The notes under the pieces are model-generated. The model was not told the DNA's origin. It searched no databases and saw only the letters and a program-made list of their open reading frames with translations. Below, piece after piece: positions 7,233 through 15,094 of a DNA stretch of 64,000 nucleotides. Position numbers and translations under genes: made by a program. The stretch comes from CAZWBR01 sp964404205 (GTDB taxonomy: Bacteria; Bacteroidota; Bacteroidia; Bacteroidales; Prolixibacteraceae): assembly GCA_964404205.1 (NCBI GenBank), contig CAYOJD010000003.1, positions 1 through 64,000 on the forward strand, read 5' to 3'. The first letter of the stretch is position 1. Each line of letters opens with the position of its first letter.

Positions 7233-8447
7233 ATGGAAAACAAACCACGTCGTGAGTTTCTGAAGAAAAGCCTGTTGGGCGTTTCGTGTGCCGCACTGGC
7301 GCCGACCGCTATCGGGGCTACCCTTCCTTCAGCATCGGCACCACCGATGGCTGCCCCGCTGCCTACCCGTCAACTTGGGAAAACCGGAATCGATACCCCC
7401 CTCATCAGCATGGGTGCAGGTAACGCTACCAATACAGCCTTTGTACAGGCTGCTTACCGTTCGGGGGTAAAACTATTTTTCTCGGCCACCTATTATGGCG
7501 AAGGCAACAACGAACGGCTGGTTGGCGAGGCGTTGAAAGATTTCCCGCGCGATTCATTTATCGTCGGCACAGCCGTTCCGCCCGATGGCTTCGACCATAA
7601 GGAGGGTACTTTTGCCAAAGACACCTCGACCGCAGCCTATCTGAAAAAGGCCGAAGAGAGCCTGAAACGGTTTGGCCTCGATTATATCGATATTGTACTG
7701 CTCCCTTATGTCGGGAAGCGCGAATCGGTCTTTTTTGAACCCCTGCTGAATGCGATGCAGCAGCTAAAACAACAAGGGAAAGCCCGCTTTGTGGGCATTG
7801 CCACCCACAGTTTTTGCGATGAAGCCCTTCGTGCAGCCGCCGATACCGGAGTATACGATATTGCCATGCCGGCTTATAATTTCAAGAACGAGAACAAGGA
7901 GGCAATGGACGATGCGGTGGCTTATGCCGCCAAGGCGGGTATGGGCATTATTGCCATGAAGAGCACGGCAGGTGTTTTCCGCGACAAGAGCCGCACCACC
8001 CCGCTTAACAGCGATGCTGCGTTGAAATGGGTGTTGCAGAATCAAAATATCTCATCGATTGTTTCGGGGATGTCGTCGATAGAACAGTTGCAGAAAAATC
8101 TGGCCATGATTAACCATTTGAAAATGACACCAGAGGAGTTGCAGGAACTGGCTTGTACCGAAACACCGGGCGAACCGGGGCTTTACTGCCGCCAGTGCCA
8201 TCGCTGCGTGGCACAATGTCGACAGAATCTCGATATTCCGACCCTGATGCGTAGCTACATGTATGCCTACGGTTATCAAAACACGGCGCAGGCCAAACAT
8301 ACGCTTGAACTGGCCGGTATAGGCGAGAATGTTTGCCATTCGTGCGACAGCTGCACCGTGCAATGTATTTCAGGCTTCGATGTTCGCAACCGGGTAGCCG
8401 ATATTGCCCGGCTAAAGGATGTCCCTTACGAGTTTCTGGTCGGATAA
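7233..8447 (+). CDS. Tat-exported aldo/keto-reductase-like iron-sulfur protein with degenerate catalytic tetrad
   Basis: 404 residues. A twin-arginine signal (RREFLKKSLLG) is followed by an AKR barrel (RQLGKTGIDTPLISMG through SIVSGMSSIEQL) and a C-terminal ferredoxin-like tail with two C-x2-C-x2-C-x3-C motifs (CRQCHRCVAQC and CHSCDSCTVQC), suited to two 4Fe-4S clusters. In AKR enzymes catalysis needs Asp, Tyr, Lys and His. Aligning the usual FDTA..YG, ATK and LLH segments with LFFSATYYG, VGTAV and VLLPYV, only Tyr88 remains: Asp is Phe83, Lys is Ala114 and His is Pro158. Classical NADPH-carbonyl chemistry therefore looks unlikely; electron transfer or a structural role is possible. It ends 3 bases from the convergent pgeF gene. 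Confidence 0.88.
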   Translation: MENKPRREFLKKSLLGVSCAALAPTAIGATLPSASAPPMAAPLPTRQLGKTGIDTPLISMGAGNATNTAFVQAAYRSGVKLFFSATYYGEGNNERLVGEALKDFPRDSFIVGTAVPPDGFDHKEGTFAKDTSTAAYLKKAEESLKRFGLDYIDIVLLPYVGKRESVFFEPLLNAMQQLKQQGKARFVGIATHSFCDEALRAAADTGVYDIAMPAYNFKNENKEAMDDAVAYAAKAGMGIIAMKSTAGVFRDKSRTTPLNSDAALKWVLQNQNISSIVSGMSSIEQLQKNLAMINHLKMTPEELQELACTETPGEPGLYCRQCHRCVAQCRQNLDIPTLMRSYMYAYGYQNTAQAKHTLELAGIGENVCHSCDSCTVQCISGFDVRNRVADIARLKDVPYEFLVG

Positions 8448-8449
8448 AT

Positions 8450-9244
8450 TTATTTCCGGATAACGATACCACTGGCCATCCGGCCGGTTTTGGCCCCATC
8501 GCGGCGGGCCGAATAAAACATTTCGGGCTGTTTGTAGGAACAATATTCTGCATGCAGCCCGATATTTTGAGCTGGCACACCGGCCTCGAGCAACTGTGCC
8601 CGGTTGGCTTCGCGAAGGTCGAGCAGCCGTTTGCCGGGTTGTCTGTTTTCCCGCAGGAAACGGGGATCGAAGTTGCACCATACCTCCTCGCCCACTTCGT
8701 AAACTTCAGCACTGATGGCCGGGCCAATGGCTGCTACCATATTTTCGGGACGGCAACCCAGTTGCTGCTGCATCGTTTCGACCGTCAGCCTGACAATCTG
8801 CTGCAGGGTACCCCGCCAACCGGCATGTATGGCTGCTGCCACAGCATGGACCGGATCGAACAGCAAAACAGGCACACAATCGGCCGTTTTCACCGCAATA
8901 CAAACATGGGGCAGTTGCGTAACCAACGCATCAGTATCGGCCAAGAATAACGTTTTATCAACAGGCGAAAGTGCAAAGAAAGCTTCGTCAATCATTTTCA
9001 CATGGGCCGAATGGGTCTGTTTGGGGAAAATCATCTTATCAGCCTCAACCGACAACTGTTTGCCGACTCTTTCACGGTTGGCGCGTACCCGCTCAGGATT
9101 ATCGCCCGAATGAAAGCCCATATTCAGACTGGAATAATTTCCTTCGCTGCTCCCACCCATCCGGGTAGTGGTAAAGGCTTCCACCCCGGCAATATTTTCC
9201 AGAATCGGGTAACGGATAAGTATCATCTTATTAAGCTCCATCAT
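8450..9244 (-). CDS. pgeF: Peptidoglycan editing factor PgeF / polyphenol oxidase (YfiH, DUF152)
   Basis: 264 residues from ATG 9244; a TTG at 9265 would add 7 residues, and a second ATG follows at 9241. The family hallmarks are present: TTRMGGSSEGNYSSLNMGFHSGD, QTHSAHVKMID, DALVTQLPHVCIAVKTADCVPVLLFD, AAIHAGWRGTLQQIV and AAIGPAISAEVYEVG. The His/Cys residues in HSAHV, TADC and HAGW are the family's metal/active-site set. Members act in the cytoplasm as laccase-like or purine-nucleoside-cleaving enzymes and help exclude wrong amino acids from peptidoglycan precursors. It is convergent with the upstream AKR-like gene and divergent from comB. Confidence 0.92.
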   Translation of the reverse strand: MMELNKMILIRYPILENIAGVEAFTTTRMGGSSEGNYSSLNMGFHSGDNPERVRANRERVGKQLSVEADKMIFPKQTHSAHVKMIDEAFFALSPVDKTLFLADTDALVTQLPHVCIAVKTADCVPVLLFDPVHAVAAAIHAGWRGTLQQIVRLTVETMQQQLGCRPENMVAAIGPAISAEVYEVGEEVWCNFDPRFLRENRQPGKRLLDLREANRAQLLEAGVPAQNIGLHAEYCSYKQPEMFYSARRDGAKTGRMASGIVIRK

Positions 9245-9329
9245 CAATTCAAACTTGAGGTTCAACCATCTCTTCAGGGCATCGTGAAGATTGAGACAGA
9301 AAGATAGCCGTTTTTGGCTAATTTTAGCG

Positions 9330-9337
9330 CAAAAATA
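9330..9337 (-). promoter_or_regulatory. -7 promoter element TATTTTTG of pgeF
   Basis: The minus strand reads TATTTTTG, predicting a start near 9325 and a leader of about 80 bases to ATG 9244. No -33 TTG at the expected distance. Confidence 0.4.
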
Positions 9338-9390
9338 GGCTACAATACCCGTAATTCCCGGCAGGGAAGCCTGTCAAAAAGAAATACTCA

Positions 9391-10080
9391 ATGATTATCA
9401 AAATATTACAAGGCACTGCCGAGGCCAGTGCCGCCGAAGGGCTGACCGTGGTTATCGATGTTTTCAGGGCCTTCTCGACTGCCTGTTACCTGTTCAACGC
9501 CGGTATCGAAGTGATTTATCCGGTAGAGAAAGTGGAAGATGCCGTGGCGTTGAAACAACAACTCCCCAACGCCTTGTTGCTGGGCGAACGACATGAAAAA
9601 AAGGTCCCGGGCTTCGATTTCGGCAATTCGCCTACCCACATTGCCCCGCTCGACCTGAAGGGAAAGTCGCTGATTATGACCACCAGTTCGGGTACCCGCG
9701 GAATATACAATGCCACCGGGGCTTCGCAAATCATCACCGGTAGTTTTGTCAATGCCGATTCCATTGTGGCCTATATCCGCAGAGAAGCCCCTGAGGTGGT
9801 GAGCCTGCTTTGCATGGGTTACGAAGGGCATACGCCCACGCAGGAAGATACCTTTCTGGCCCAATATGTTGCAGCCCGATTGGAAGAGAAAGAGGTCGAT
9901 TTTGAAGCGATGAAACTTGCTTTACGCAGCGGCGATGGTGCCCGATTGCTCGATCCGGCCAACGCGGAGTGGTCGCCAGCCAGCGATTTTGAACTTTGCC
10001 TTCATCTGAACCGTTTCGATTTTGTATTGAAGCTGACGCAGATGGATGGAATAAACGCGCTACAGCCGGTAGCCATTTAA
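9391..10080 (+). CDS. comB: 2-phosphosulfolactate phosphatase family protein (ComB)
   Basis: 229 residues. Recognised by VVIDVFRAFSTACYLFNAG near the N-terminus, LLGERHEKKVPGFDFGNSPT, the TTSSGTRGIYNATGA loop and the CMGYEG...EDTFLAQYVAARL region. ComB hydrolyses 2-phosphosulfolactate to sulfolactate, the second step of coenzyme M synthesis in methanogens. Bacteria carry homologues whose role is less clear. No ComA- or ComC-like gene lies in this window, so the substrate here could be sulfolactate-related (sulfonate metabolism) or something else. It is transcribed alone and converges on the deoxynucleoside kinase gene. Confidence 0.9.
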   Translation: MIIKILQGTAEASAAEGLTVVIDVFRAFSTACYLFNAGIEVIYPVEKVEDAVALKQQLPNALLLGERHEKKVPGFDFGNSPTHIAPLDLKGKSLIMTTSSGTRGIYNATGASQIITGSFVNADSIVAYIRREAPEVVSLLCMGYEGHTPTQEDTFLAQYVAARLEEKEVDFEAMKLALRSGDGARLLDPANAEWSPASDFELCLHLNRFDFVLKLTQMDGINALQPVAI

Positions 10081-10135
10081 GCGGCCGGGGCCCAAACAGC
10101 CGCAACCATTTGGCTCACAACAATTGGTAGATGGA

Positions 10136-10750
10136 CTAAAAAAGTCCGTGCAGCTGGGCATCGATTTTATCAATCACCTTGCTCAAATCTTCGGCATTAT
10201 CGGCAAAATTGATGTCATCAACATTAATTATCAACACCTTACCAAGATTGTAACGTGAAATCCAGGCTTCGTAACGCTGGTTGAGCTGGTTCAGGTAATC
10301 GAGCCGGATGGTATTTTCGTAATCGCGGCCACGCCGCTGAATTTGCCGCACCAAAGTTGGGATAGAGGCACGCAGATAGATAATCAGGTCGGGGGCTTGA
10401 ATTAATTTCCCCATCAACGAGAAGAGCGAATGGTAGTTGGCAAAGTCGCGGGTACTCATCAGTCCCATCTCGTGCAGGTTGGGGGCGAAGATTTCTGCAT
10501 CCTCGTAAATGGTACGGTCTTGAATGACGGTACGGCCCGAATGGCGAAAATCAATAATCTGGCTGAAGCGGGTATTCAGGAAGTAAACCTGCAAATTGAA
10601 CGACCATCGTTGCATATCGTGGTAAAAATCATTCAGATAAGGATTGGTATCCACATCTTCGTAGTGGGCCTCCCAACCGTAATGTTTAGCCAGCAGGGTG
10701 GTCAATGTGGTTTTACCGGCGCCGATGTTTCCGGCGATGGCAATATGCAT
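10136..10750 (-). CDS. Deoxynucleoside kinase (dNK family)
   Basis: 204 residues from ATG 10750, the start that gives MHIAIAGNIGAGKTTL as in Bacteroidota homologues; an in-frame ATG at 10777 would add nine residues. The Walker A P-loop GNIGAGKTT lies at about 7-15, the substrate-site DR motif is seen in VIQDRTIYEDAEIF, and a lid region carries RRGRDYE. The enzyme phosphorylates deoxynucleosides (typically dA/dG/dC) for nucleotide salvage in the cytosol. It lies 64 bases downstream of the GH3 gene on the same strand and may be co-transcribed. A separate thymidine kinase at 48019 covers dT salvage. Confidence 0.93.
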   Translation of the reverse strand: MHIAIAGNIGAGKTTLTTLLAKHYGWEAHYEDVDTNPYLNDFYHDMQRWSFNLQVYFLNTRFSQIIDFRHSGRTVIQDRTIYEDAEIFAPNLHEMGLMSTRDFANYHSLFSLMGKLIQAPDLIIYLRASIPTLVRQIQRRGRDYENTIRLDYLNQLNQRYEAWISRYNLGKVLIINVDDINFADNAEDLSKVIDKIDAQLHGLF

Positions 10751-10814
10751 ATTGTGATCTTTCTTCAATTCTCTCATCGCAATTCTATTGATTAGGAAGT
10801 ATAAACTGTTCGCT

Positions 10815-12341
10815 TTAACGCGACAACTGTTGATGGATGGCCAGCAGCCCGTCGAGGTATTCGCGGTTATTGGCCAATCGCGGCACCTTATTCTGACCGC
10901 CTACCTTACCGCGTTCGCGCATCCACTGCAGAAATGTGCCATCGGCAACGGCCAGCACGTGCGGCAGTTCCAAAGTTACACTTTTATATCGTTTGGCCTC
11001 ATAGTCGGAGTTGACTTCCTGCAATTTCTGATCGAGAATTTGGGTGAATTTTTCGAGGCTGCCGGGTGCTGTTTCAAATTCGACAAGCCACTGGTGGGCC
11101 CCTTTCTTCTGGTTGTCGCCCATAAATATCGGGCCGGCAGTATATTCGCGGACGATCGCCCCAGTCGACGAGCAGGCTTCGGCCAATGCCTTTTCGGCAT
11201 TGTCGATAATCACCTCTTCGCCAAAGGCATTGATAAAATGGCGGGTCCGGCCGGTAATTCTTATCTTGTATGGGTTTCGCGAGGTAAAGGTTACCGTATC
11301 GCCAATCATGTAGCGCCAAAGCCCGCCGTTGGTCGAAATAACGATAGCATAATTGACTCCCGTTTCAACCTCCCAGAGGGGCAATGCGCGGGGGTGGTCG
11401 CTCTCCAGTTCGGCAACCGGGATAAATTCATAGAAAACCCCGTAATCGAGCATCAGCAACATATCGGGTGTCGAGGGGTCGTCCTGAATGGCAAAAAAAC
11501 CTTCGGATGCGTTGTAAGTCTCCATGTAACGCATTTTTTCGGAAGGGATTATCTTCTTGTATTGTTCGCGGTAAGGCTCGAAATTGATGCCTCCGTGAAT
11601 AAACACCTCGAGGTTTGGCCACACCTCCAGTATGTTCGATTTGCCGGTATAGTCGAGCACATAGTTCAGCAACACGAGGTACCACGACGGGACGCCCGCA
11701 AACGAGGTGACATTCTCCTGTGCCGATGTTTTGGCAATCTCGTCGATCTTCTTCTCGAACTCTTCAATCAGTGCAATCTCGGTGGGGGGGGTACGGTGGA
11801 AATCGGTCCAGAAGGGAAGGTTTTCAATCATAATGGCTGATAAATCGCCATAGTATGAATTGTTGTTCAGGTTGTTGATGCGGTGGCTTCCGCCAAGGGT
11901 GAGGCTTTTGCCCAGCAGCAGGCGGGTATCGGGATAGTTGCGGTGGTAAATGGCCAGCACATCTTTCCCTCCACGAAAATGACAATCTTCCAAAGCCTCT
12001 TTCGAGACCGGGATAAACTTGCTTTTGGCATTGGTCGTGCCCGACGATTTGGCAAACCATTTGATTTGCCCCGGCCAGAGCACATCTTTTGCTCCGGCAA
12101 TCATGTTGCTGATATAGGGTTCGAACTGTTCGTAACTGCTTACCGGAACCTGCTGGCTGTACTCGGCCCACCGGTCAATTCCCTCGTAACCATACTTTTT
12201 GCCCCACTCGGTTTTCTCGGCCGTGTGCAGAAGGTCGAACAATACTTCCTCCTGAATCTCGCGGGCATGCTCCCGGTAGAGATCGATCTGGTAGATTCGT
12301 TTGTAATTAACCCAATTGACAATGGAGCTAAGTATAGCCAT
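10815..12341 (-). CDS. GH3 auxin-responsive promoter family protein (acyl-adenylating fold)
   Basis: 508 residues. Matches bacterial GH3 proteins: KTEWGKKYGYEGI, the SSGTTNAKSKFIPVS nucleotide-binding loop, HGGINFEPYREQY, YNASEGFFAIQDD, WRYMIGDTVTFTS and RTRHFINAFGEEV. Plant GH3 enzymes activate carboxylic acids with ATP and join them to amino acids. Bacteroidota members have no established substrate. The phosphate-binding loop, the E(G/A)FFA segment and the GD motif are intact, so enzyme activity is likely. Cytosolic; upstream of the deoxynucleoside kinase. A -7 element is at 12445-12452. Confidence 0.92.
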   Translation of the reverse strand: MAILSSIVNWVNYKRIYQIDLYREHAREIQEEVLFDLLHTAEKTEWGKKYGYEGIDRWAEYSQQVPVSSYEQFEPYISNMIAGAKDVLWPGQIKWFAKSSGTTNAKSKFIPVSKEALEDCHFRGGKDVLAIYHRNYPDTRLLLGKSLTLGGSHRINNLNNNSYYGDLSAIMIENLPFWTDFHRTPPTEIALIEEFEKKIDEIAKTSAQENVTSFAGVPSWYLVLLNYVLDYTGKSNILEVWPNLEVFIHGGINFEPYREQYKKIIPSEKMRYMETYNASEGFFAIQDDPSTPDMLLMLDYGVFYEFIPVAELESDHPRALPLWEVETGVNYAIVISTNGGLWRYMIGDTVTFTSRNPYKIRITGRTRHFINAFGEEVIIDNAEKALAEACSSTGAIVREYTAGPIFMGDNQKKGAHQWLVEFETAPGSLEKFTQILDQKLQEVNSDYEAKRYKSVTLELPHVLAVADGTFLQWMRERGKVGGQNKVPRLANNREYLDGLLAIHQQLSR

Positions 12342-12444
12342 TTTCGTTTAATCAGATTTCAGTTTGAGAATTGAACGCCGCAAAATAATATTTTTTAGCA
12401 CAGCCCCATCCCCGGTTTCAATAATTGGATAACTTTATTCCGTA

Positions 12445-12452
12445 CAAATTTA
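12445..12452 (-). promoter_or_regulatory. -7 promoter element TAAATTTG of GH3 gene
   Basis: TAAATTTG on the minus strand, about 100 bases before the GH3 start. It is divergent from the cvpA promoter in the same gap. Confidence 0.4.
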
Positions 12453-12507
12453 ATCACTTTTCGCGACCAATCATGCTCCGGCATCAAGATGGTTGACCGA
12501 AAACCAA

Positions 12508-12515
12508 TAGATTTG
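12508..12515 (+). promoter_or_regulatory. -7 promoter element TAGATTTG of cvpA
   Basis: TAGATTTG fits TAnnTTTG; predicted start near 12520, about 20 bases before ATG 12541. Confidence 0.4.
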
Positions 12516-12540
12516 CAGACCCAATTAACCATTCTTTCAG

Positions 12541-13071
12541 ATGAATATTATCGACATTGTTTTGGCCTGTTTACTTATTGCAGCTGCTATCCACGGATTT
12601 ATCAAAGGTTTTTTTGTTGAACTGGCTTCGGTGGTTGCCCTGATTCTGGGGATTTGGGGGGCTATCGAATTTTCGTGGGTTATCCGCGAATGGCTTTCGG
12701 GCCGGATAGGCTGGAGCCCCGAAACCATCAGGCTGGTTGCCTTTATCTTGGTTTTTGTTGTCGTGGTAGTGGTGGTCCACCTGGCTGCCAATATCATCGA
12801 AAAGTTTGTAAAAGCCATCGCACTGGGTATTTTCAGCCGGCTGGCCGGAGCCGTGTTTGGGGCATTGAAAGGGGCATTTATCCTCAGTGTCCTGATGCTG
12901 ATTATCGCCCGTTTCGAAGATAACCGGGTCCACATTGTCCCGCAGCAGATGAAACGGGAATCGAAGCTCTATAAACCCATCGAGCAGTTTGCCCCGAATG
13001 TACTCCCCTTTCTGAAACCCGATCCGTCGAAGAAAGAAAAGGGTGGAAAGGGATTGGATCTGCTAACTTGA
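12541..13071 (+). CDS. cvpA: CvpA family inner-membrane protein
   Basis: 176 residues with about four membrane helices: IIDIVLACLLIAAAIHGFIKGFF, SVVALILGIWGAIEFSW, LVAFILVFVVVVVVVHLAANII and LAGAVFGALKGAFILSVLMLII. The opening (IDI...A..GF.KGFF.E) and the LAGAVFGALKG segment are typical of CvpA/colicin V production proteins. The charged, Lys-rich C-terminus (SKKEKGGKGLDL) is cytoplasmic. The molecular role is not well defined; family members are linked to envelope integrity and, in some hosts, purine operons. It stands alone and converges on glyQS. Confidence 0.9.
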   Translation: MNIIDIVLACLLIAAAIHGFIKGFFVELASVVALILGIWGAIEFSWVIREWLSGRIGWSPETIRLVAFILVFVVVVVVVHLAANIIEKFVKAIALGIFSRLAGAVFGALKGAFILSVLMLIIARFEDNRVHIVPQQMKRESKLYKPIEQFAPNVLPFLKPDPSKKEKGGKGLDLLT

Positions 13072-13076
13072 ACCAT

Positions 13077-13104
13077 AAAAAAGGCTGCCTGAAAAGACAG
13101 CCTT
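13077..13104 (-). terminator. Intrinsic terminator of glyQS
   Basis: On the minus strand AAGGCTGTC, loop TTTTCA, GGCAGCCTT is followed by a run of T (plus-strand A run 13077-13082). It lies 25 bases after the glyQS stop codon. Confidence 0.8.
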
Positions 13105-13128
13105 GAGGATTATCGCGGGAATAATCGT

Positions 13129-14682
13129 TTATTTCAATTTCTCAAATAATGTTTTGTAGCTCACCTGTTTGGCGATAATGTCGCGCAATTGGGCAATATT
13201 GACACGCTCCTGCAACATGGTGTCGCGGTAGCGAATGGTAACCGTATTGTCTTCGGCTGTCTGATGATCGACCGTGATGCAGAACGGGGTCCCGATAGCA
13301 TCCTGGCGACGGTAACGTTTACCGATAGAATCTTTTTCGTCGTACTGACAGTTGAACTCGAACTTCAGTTCGTCGATAATTTCGCGGGCTTTCTCGGGCA
13401 GGCCATCTTTTTTCACCAATGGCATCACGGCCAATTTTACAGGGGCAAGCACTGCCGGCAATTTCAGCACCACGCGGGTATCGGTTTTGCCATCGGCCCC
13501 TTCGACCACCTCTTCGTGATAGGCGGCCGAAACCACCTGAAGGAACATACGGTCGACCCCAATCGATGTCTCTACTACATAAGGGACATACGATTCATTT
13601 AGTTCGGGGTCGAAATACTGTATTTTCTTCCCCGAAAATTGCTGGTGTTGCGACAAGTCGAAATCGGTACGCGAATGGATACCTTCCACCTCCTTGAAGC
13701 CAAACGGGAATTTGTATTCGATATCGACAGCCGCGTTGGCATAGTGGGCCAGTTTTTCGTGCACGTGGAAACGATAGTTTTCGTTACCAAATCCCAAGGC
13801 CCGGTGCCAGTTGATTCGGGTCTCCTTCCATTTTTCGAACCAGTCGAGTTCCGAGCCGGGACGTACGAAGAACTGCATCTCCATCTGCTCGAATTCGCGC
13901 ATACGGAAGATAAACTGACGGGCCACAATTTCGTTACGGAAAGCTTTTCCAATCTGTGCGATGCCGAACGGTATTTTCATCCGGCCGGTTTTTTGCACGT
14001 TCAGGTAATTGACAAAGATACCCTGCGCCGTTTCGGGGCGAAGGTACACTTTCAATGCTCCGTCGGCAGTAGAGCCCATCTCGGTGGCAAACATCAGGTT
14101 GAACTGACGAACGTCGGTCCAGTTGCGGGTCCCGGATATGGGGCAGACAATCTCGTTGTCTTCGATAATTTTTTTCAATTCCGCCAGATCACTATCGTTC
14201 ATTGCCTTGGCAAAACGATTGTGCAACTCGTCCCATTTCTGCTGGTATTCGAGTACACGGCCATTGGTTTCGCGGAACTTGGCTTCGTCGAACGCATCGC
14301 CAAAACGTTTGGCTGCTTTCTCCACCTCTTTGTCCATCTTGCCTTCGATTTTGGCTAACTCTTCTTCAATCAGCACATCGGCACGATAGCGTTTCTTCGA
14401 ATCTTTATTGTCGATTAACGGATCGTTGAATGCATCGACGTGGCCCGAGGCTTTCCAAATGGTGGGGTGCATAAAAATGGCCGAGTCAATCCCGACAACA
14501 TTTTCATTGAGCAGTACCATTGAATCCCACCAATATTTTTTGATGTTATTTTTCAGTTCAACACCGTACTGACCGTAGTCGTAAACGGCACCCAAACCGT
14601 CGTAAATTTCACTTGAAGGGAAAACATAGCCATACTCTTTGCAGTGGGCTATCAGTTTTTTGAAAATATCTTCCTGGGCCAT
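13129..14682 (-). CDS. glyQS: Glycine--tRNA ligase, class II dimeric type
   Basis: 517 residues from ATG 14682. The longer reading from 14760 is rejected because its extra segment crosses a -7 element at 14703-14710, and MAQEDIFKKLIAHCKEYGYVFPSSEIYDGL is the family's usual N-terminus. Class II motifs are visible: motif 1 region GPVGVE-like YDYGQYGVELKNNIK, motif 2 KIPFGIAQIGKAFRNEI ... FIFRMREFEQMEMQFFV, and motif 3 TSIGVDRMFL. An anticodon-binding domain closes the protein (PVKLAVMPLVKKDGL). It charges tRNA-Gly in translation. It ends in a good intrinsic terminator. Confidence 0.97.
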   Translation of the reverse strand: MAQEDIFKKLIAHCKEYGYVFPSSEIYDGLGAVYDYGQYGVELKNNIKKYWWDSMVLLNENVVGIDSAIFMHPTIWKASGHVDAFNDPLIDNKDSKKRYRADVLIEEELAKIEGKMDKEVEKAAKRFGDAFDEAKFRETNGRVLEYQQKWDELHNRFAKAMNDSDLAELKKIIEDNEIVCPISGTRNWTDVRQFNLMFATEMGSTADGALKVYLRPETAQGIFVNYLNVQKTGRMKIPFGIAQIGKAFRNEIVARQFIFRMREFEQMEMQFFVRPGSELDWFEKWKETRINWHRALGFGNENYRFHVHEKLAHYANAAVDIEYKFPFGFKEVEGIHSRTDFDLSQHQQFSGKKIQYFDPELNESYVPYVVETSIGVDRMFLQVVSAAYHEEVVEGADGKTDTRVVLKLPAVLAPVKLAVMPLVKKDGLPEKAREIIDELKFEFNCQYDEKDSIGKRYRRQDAIGTPFCITVDHQTAEDNTVTIRYRDTMLQERVNIAQLRDIIAKQVSYKTLFEKLK

Positions 14683-14702
14683 TTCTATAATTTTTAGCGC
14701 GA

Positions 14703-14710
14703 CAAAAATA
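14703..14710 (-). promoter_or_regulatory. -7 promoter element TATTTTTG of glyQS
   Basis: TATTTTTG on the minus strand, predicted start near 14698, about 16 bases before ATG 14682. It decides the start codon of glyQS. Confidence 0.5.
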
Positions 14711-14769
14711 GTTTTAATATTGGAAATCTTTCGGTTAACAGGGGCTAAAATTGTGTTCAACCTACCGGG

Positions 14770-15039
14770 TCAATCAACCTCTTCGAAATCGACATATTCG
14801 CCCTGTTCCCGTTTGTATTGTTTCTGTTTCATATCGGGGCGCTCAACCGTCACATCGCCCTGACGGCGGGTTTGGTTTTGCTGTTGTTGCTGCATATCCC
14901 TCACAATCTTCTCGGCTGCCTTCTCGACCACCCTTGGTGCCAGAAACCGCATGGCAACTTTAAAAGCATACCACACCAGGATAATGATAAAGAGTACCCT
15001 GAGAAATGAGACAATCGTCAGTAAAATAAAGAGTAGCAT
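14770..15039 (-). CDS. DUF4834 family small membrane protein
   Basis: 89 residues from ATG 15039; the upstream in-frame start at 15075 is excluded because a -7 element lies at 15064-15071. One long N-terminal hydrophobic helix (LLFILLTIVSFLRVLFIIILVWYAFKVAMRFL) is followed by a charged tail with a Gln run (QQQQQNQTRRQGDV) and an acidic end (GEYVDFEEVD). This is the layout of the Bacteroidota-specific DUF4834. Function is unknown; it is predicted to sit in the inner membrane with the tail in the cytoplasm. Confidence 0.8.
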   Translation of the reverse strand: MLLFILLTIVSFLRVLFIIILVWYAFKVAMRFLAPRVVEKAAEKIVRDMQQQQQNQTRRQGDVTVERPDMKQKQYKREQGEYVDFEEVD

Positions 15040-15063
15040 AACATCAGTTTGATAGACAAGCCC

Positions 15064-15071
15064 CAAAAGTA
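15064..15071 (-). promoter_or_regulatory. -7 promoter element TACTTTTG of DUF4834 gene
   Basis: TACTTTTG on the minus strand, predicted start near 15059, about 20 bases before ATG 15039. Confidence 0.45.
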
Positions 15072-15094
15072 GCAATTATTTTCGAGCCTAATGA

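Noticed and set aside
10788..11840. 350-codon plus-strand open frame antisense to the GH3 gene
   Set aside because: Shadow of a strong minus-strand gene; no family likeness, no promoter or start context.
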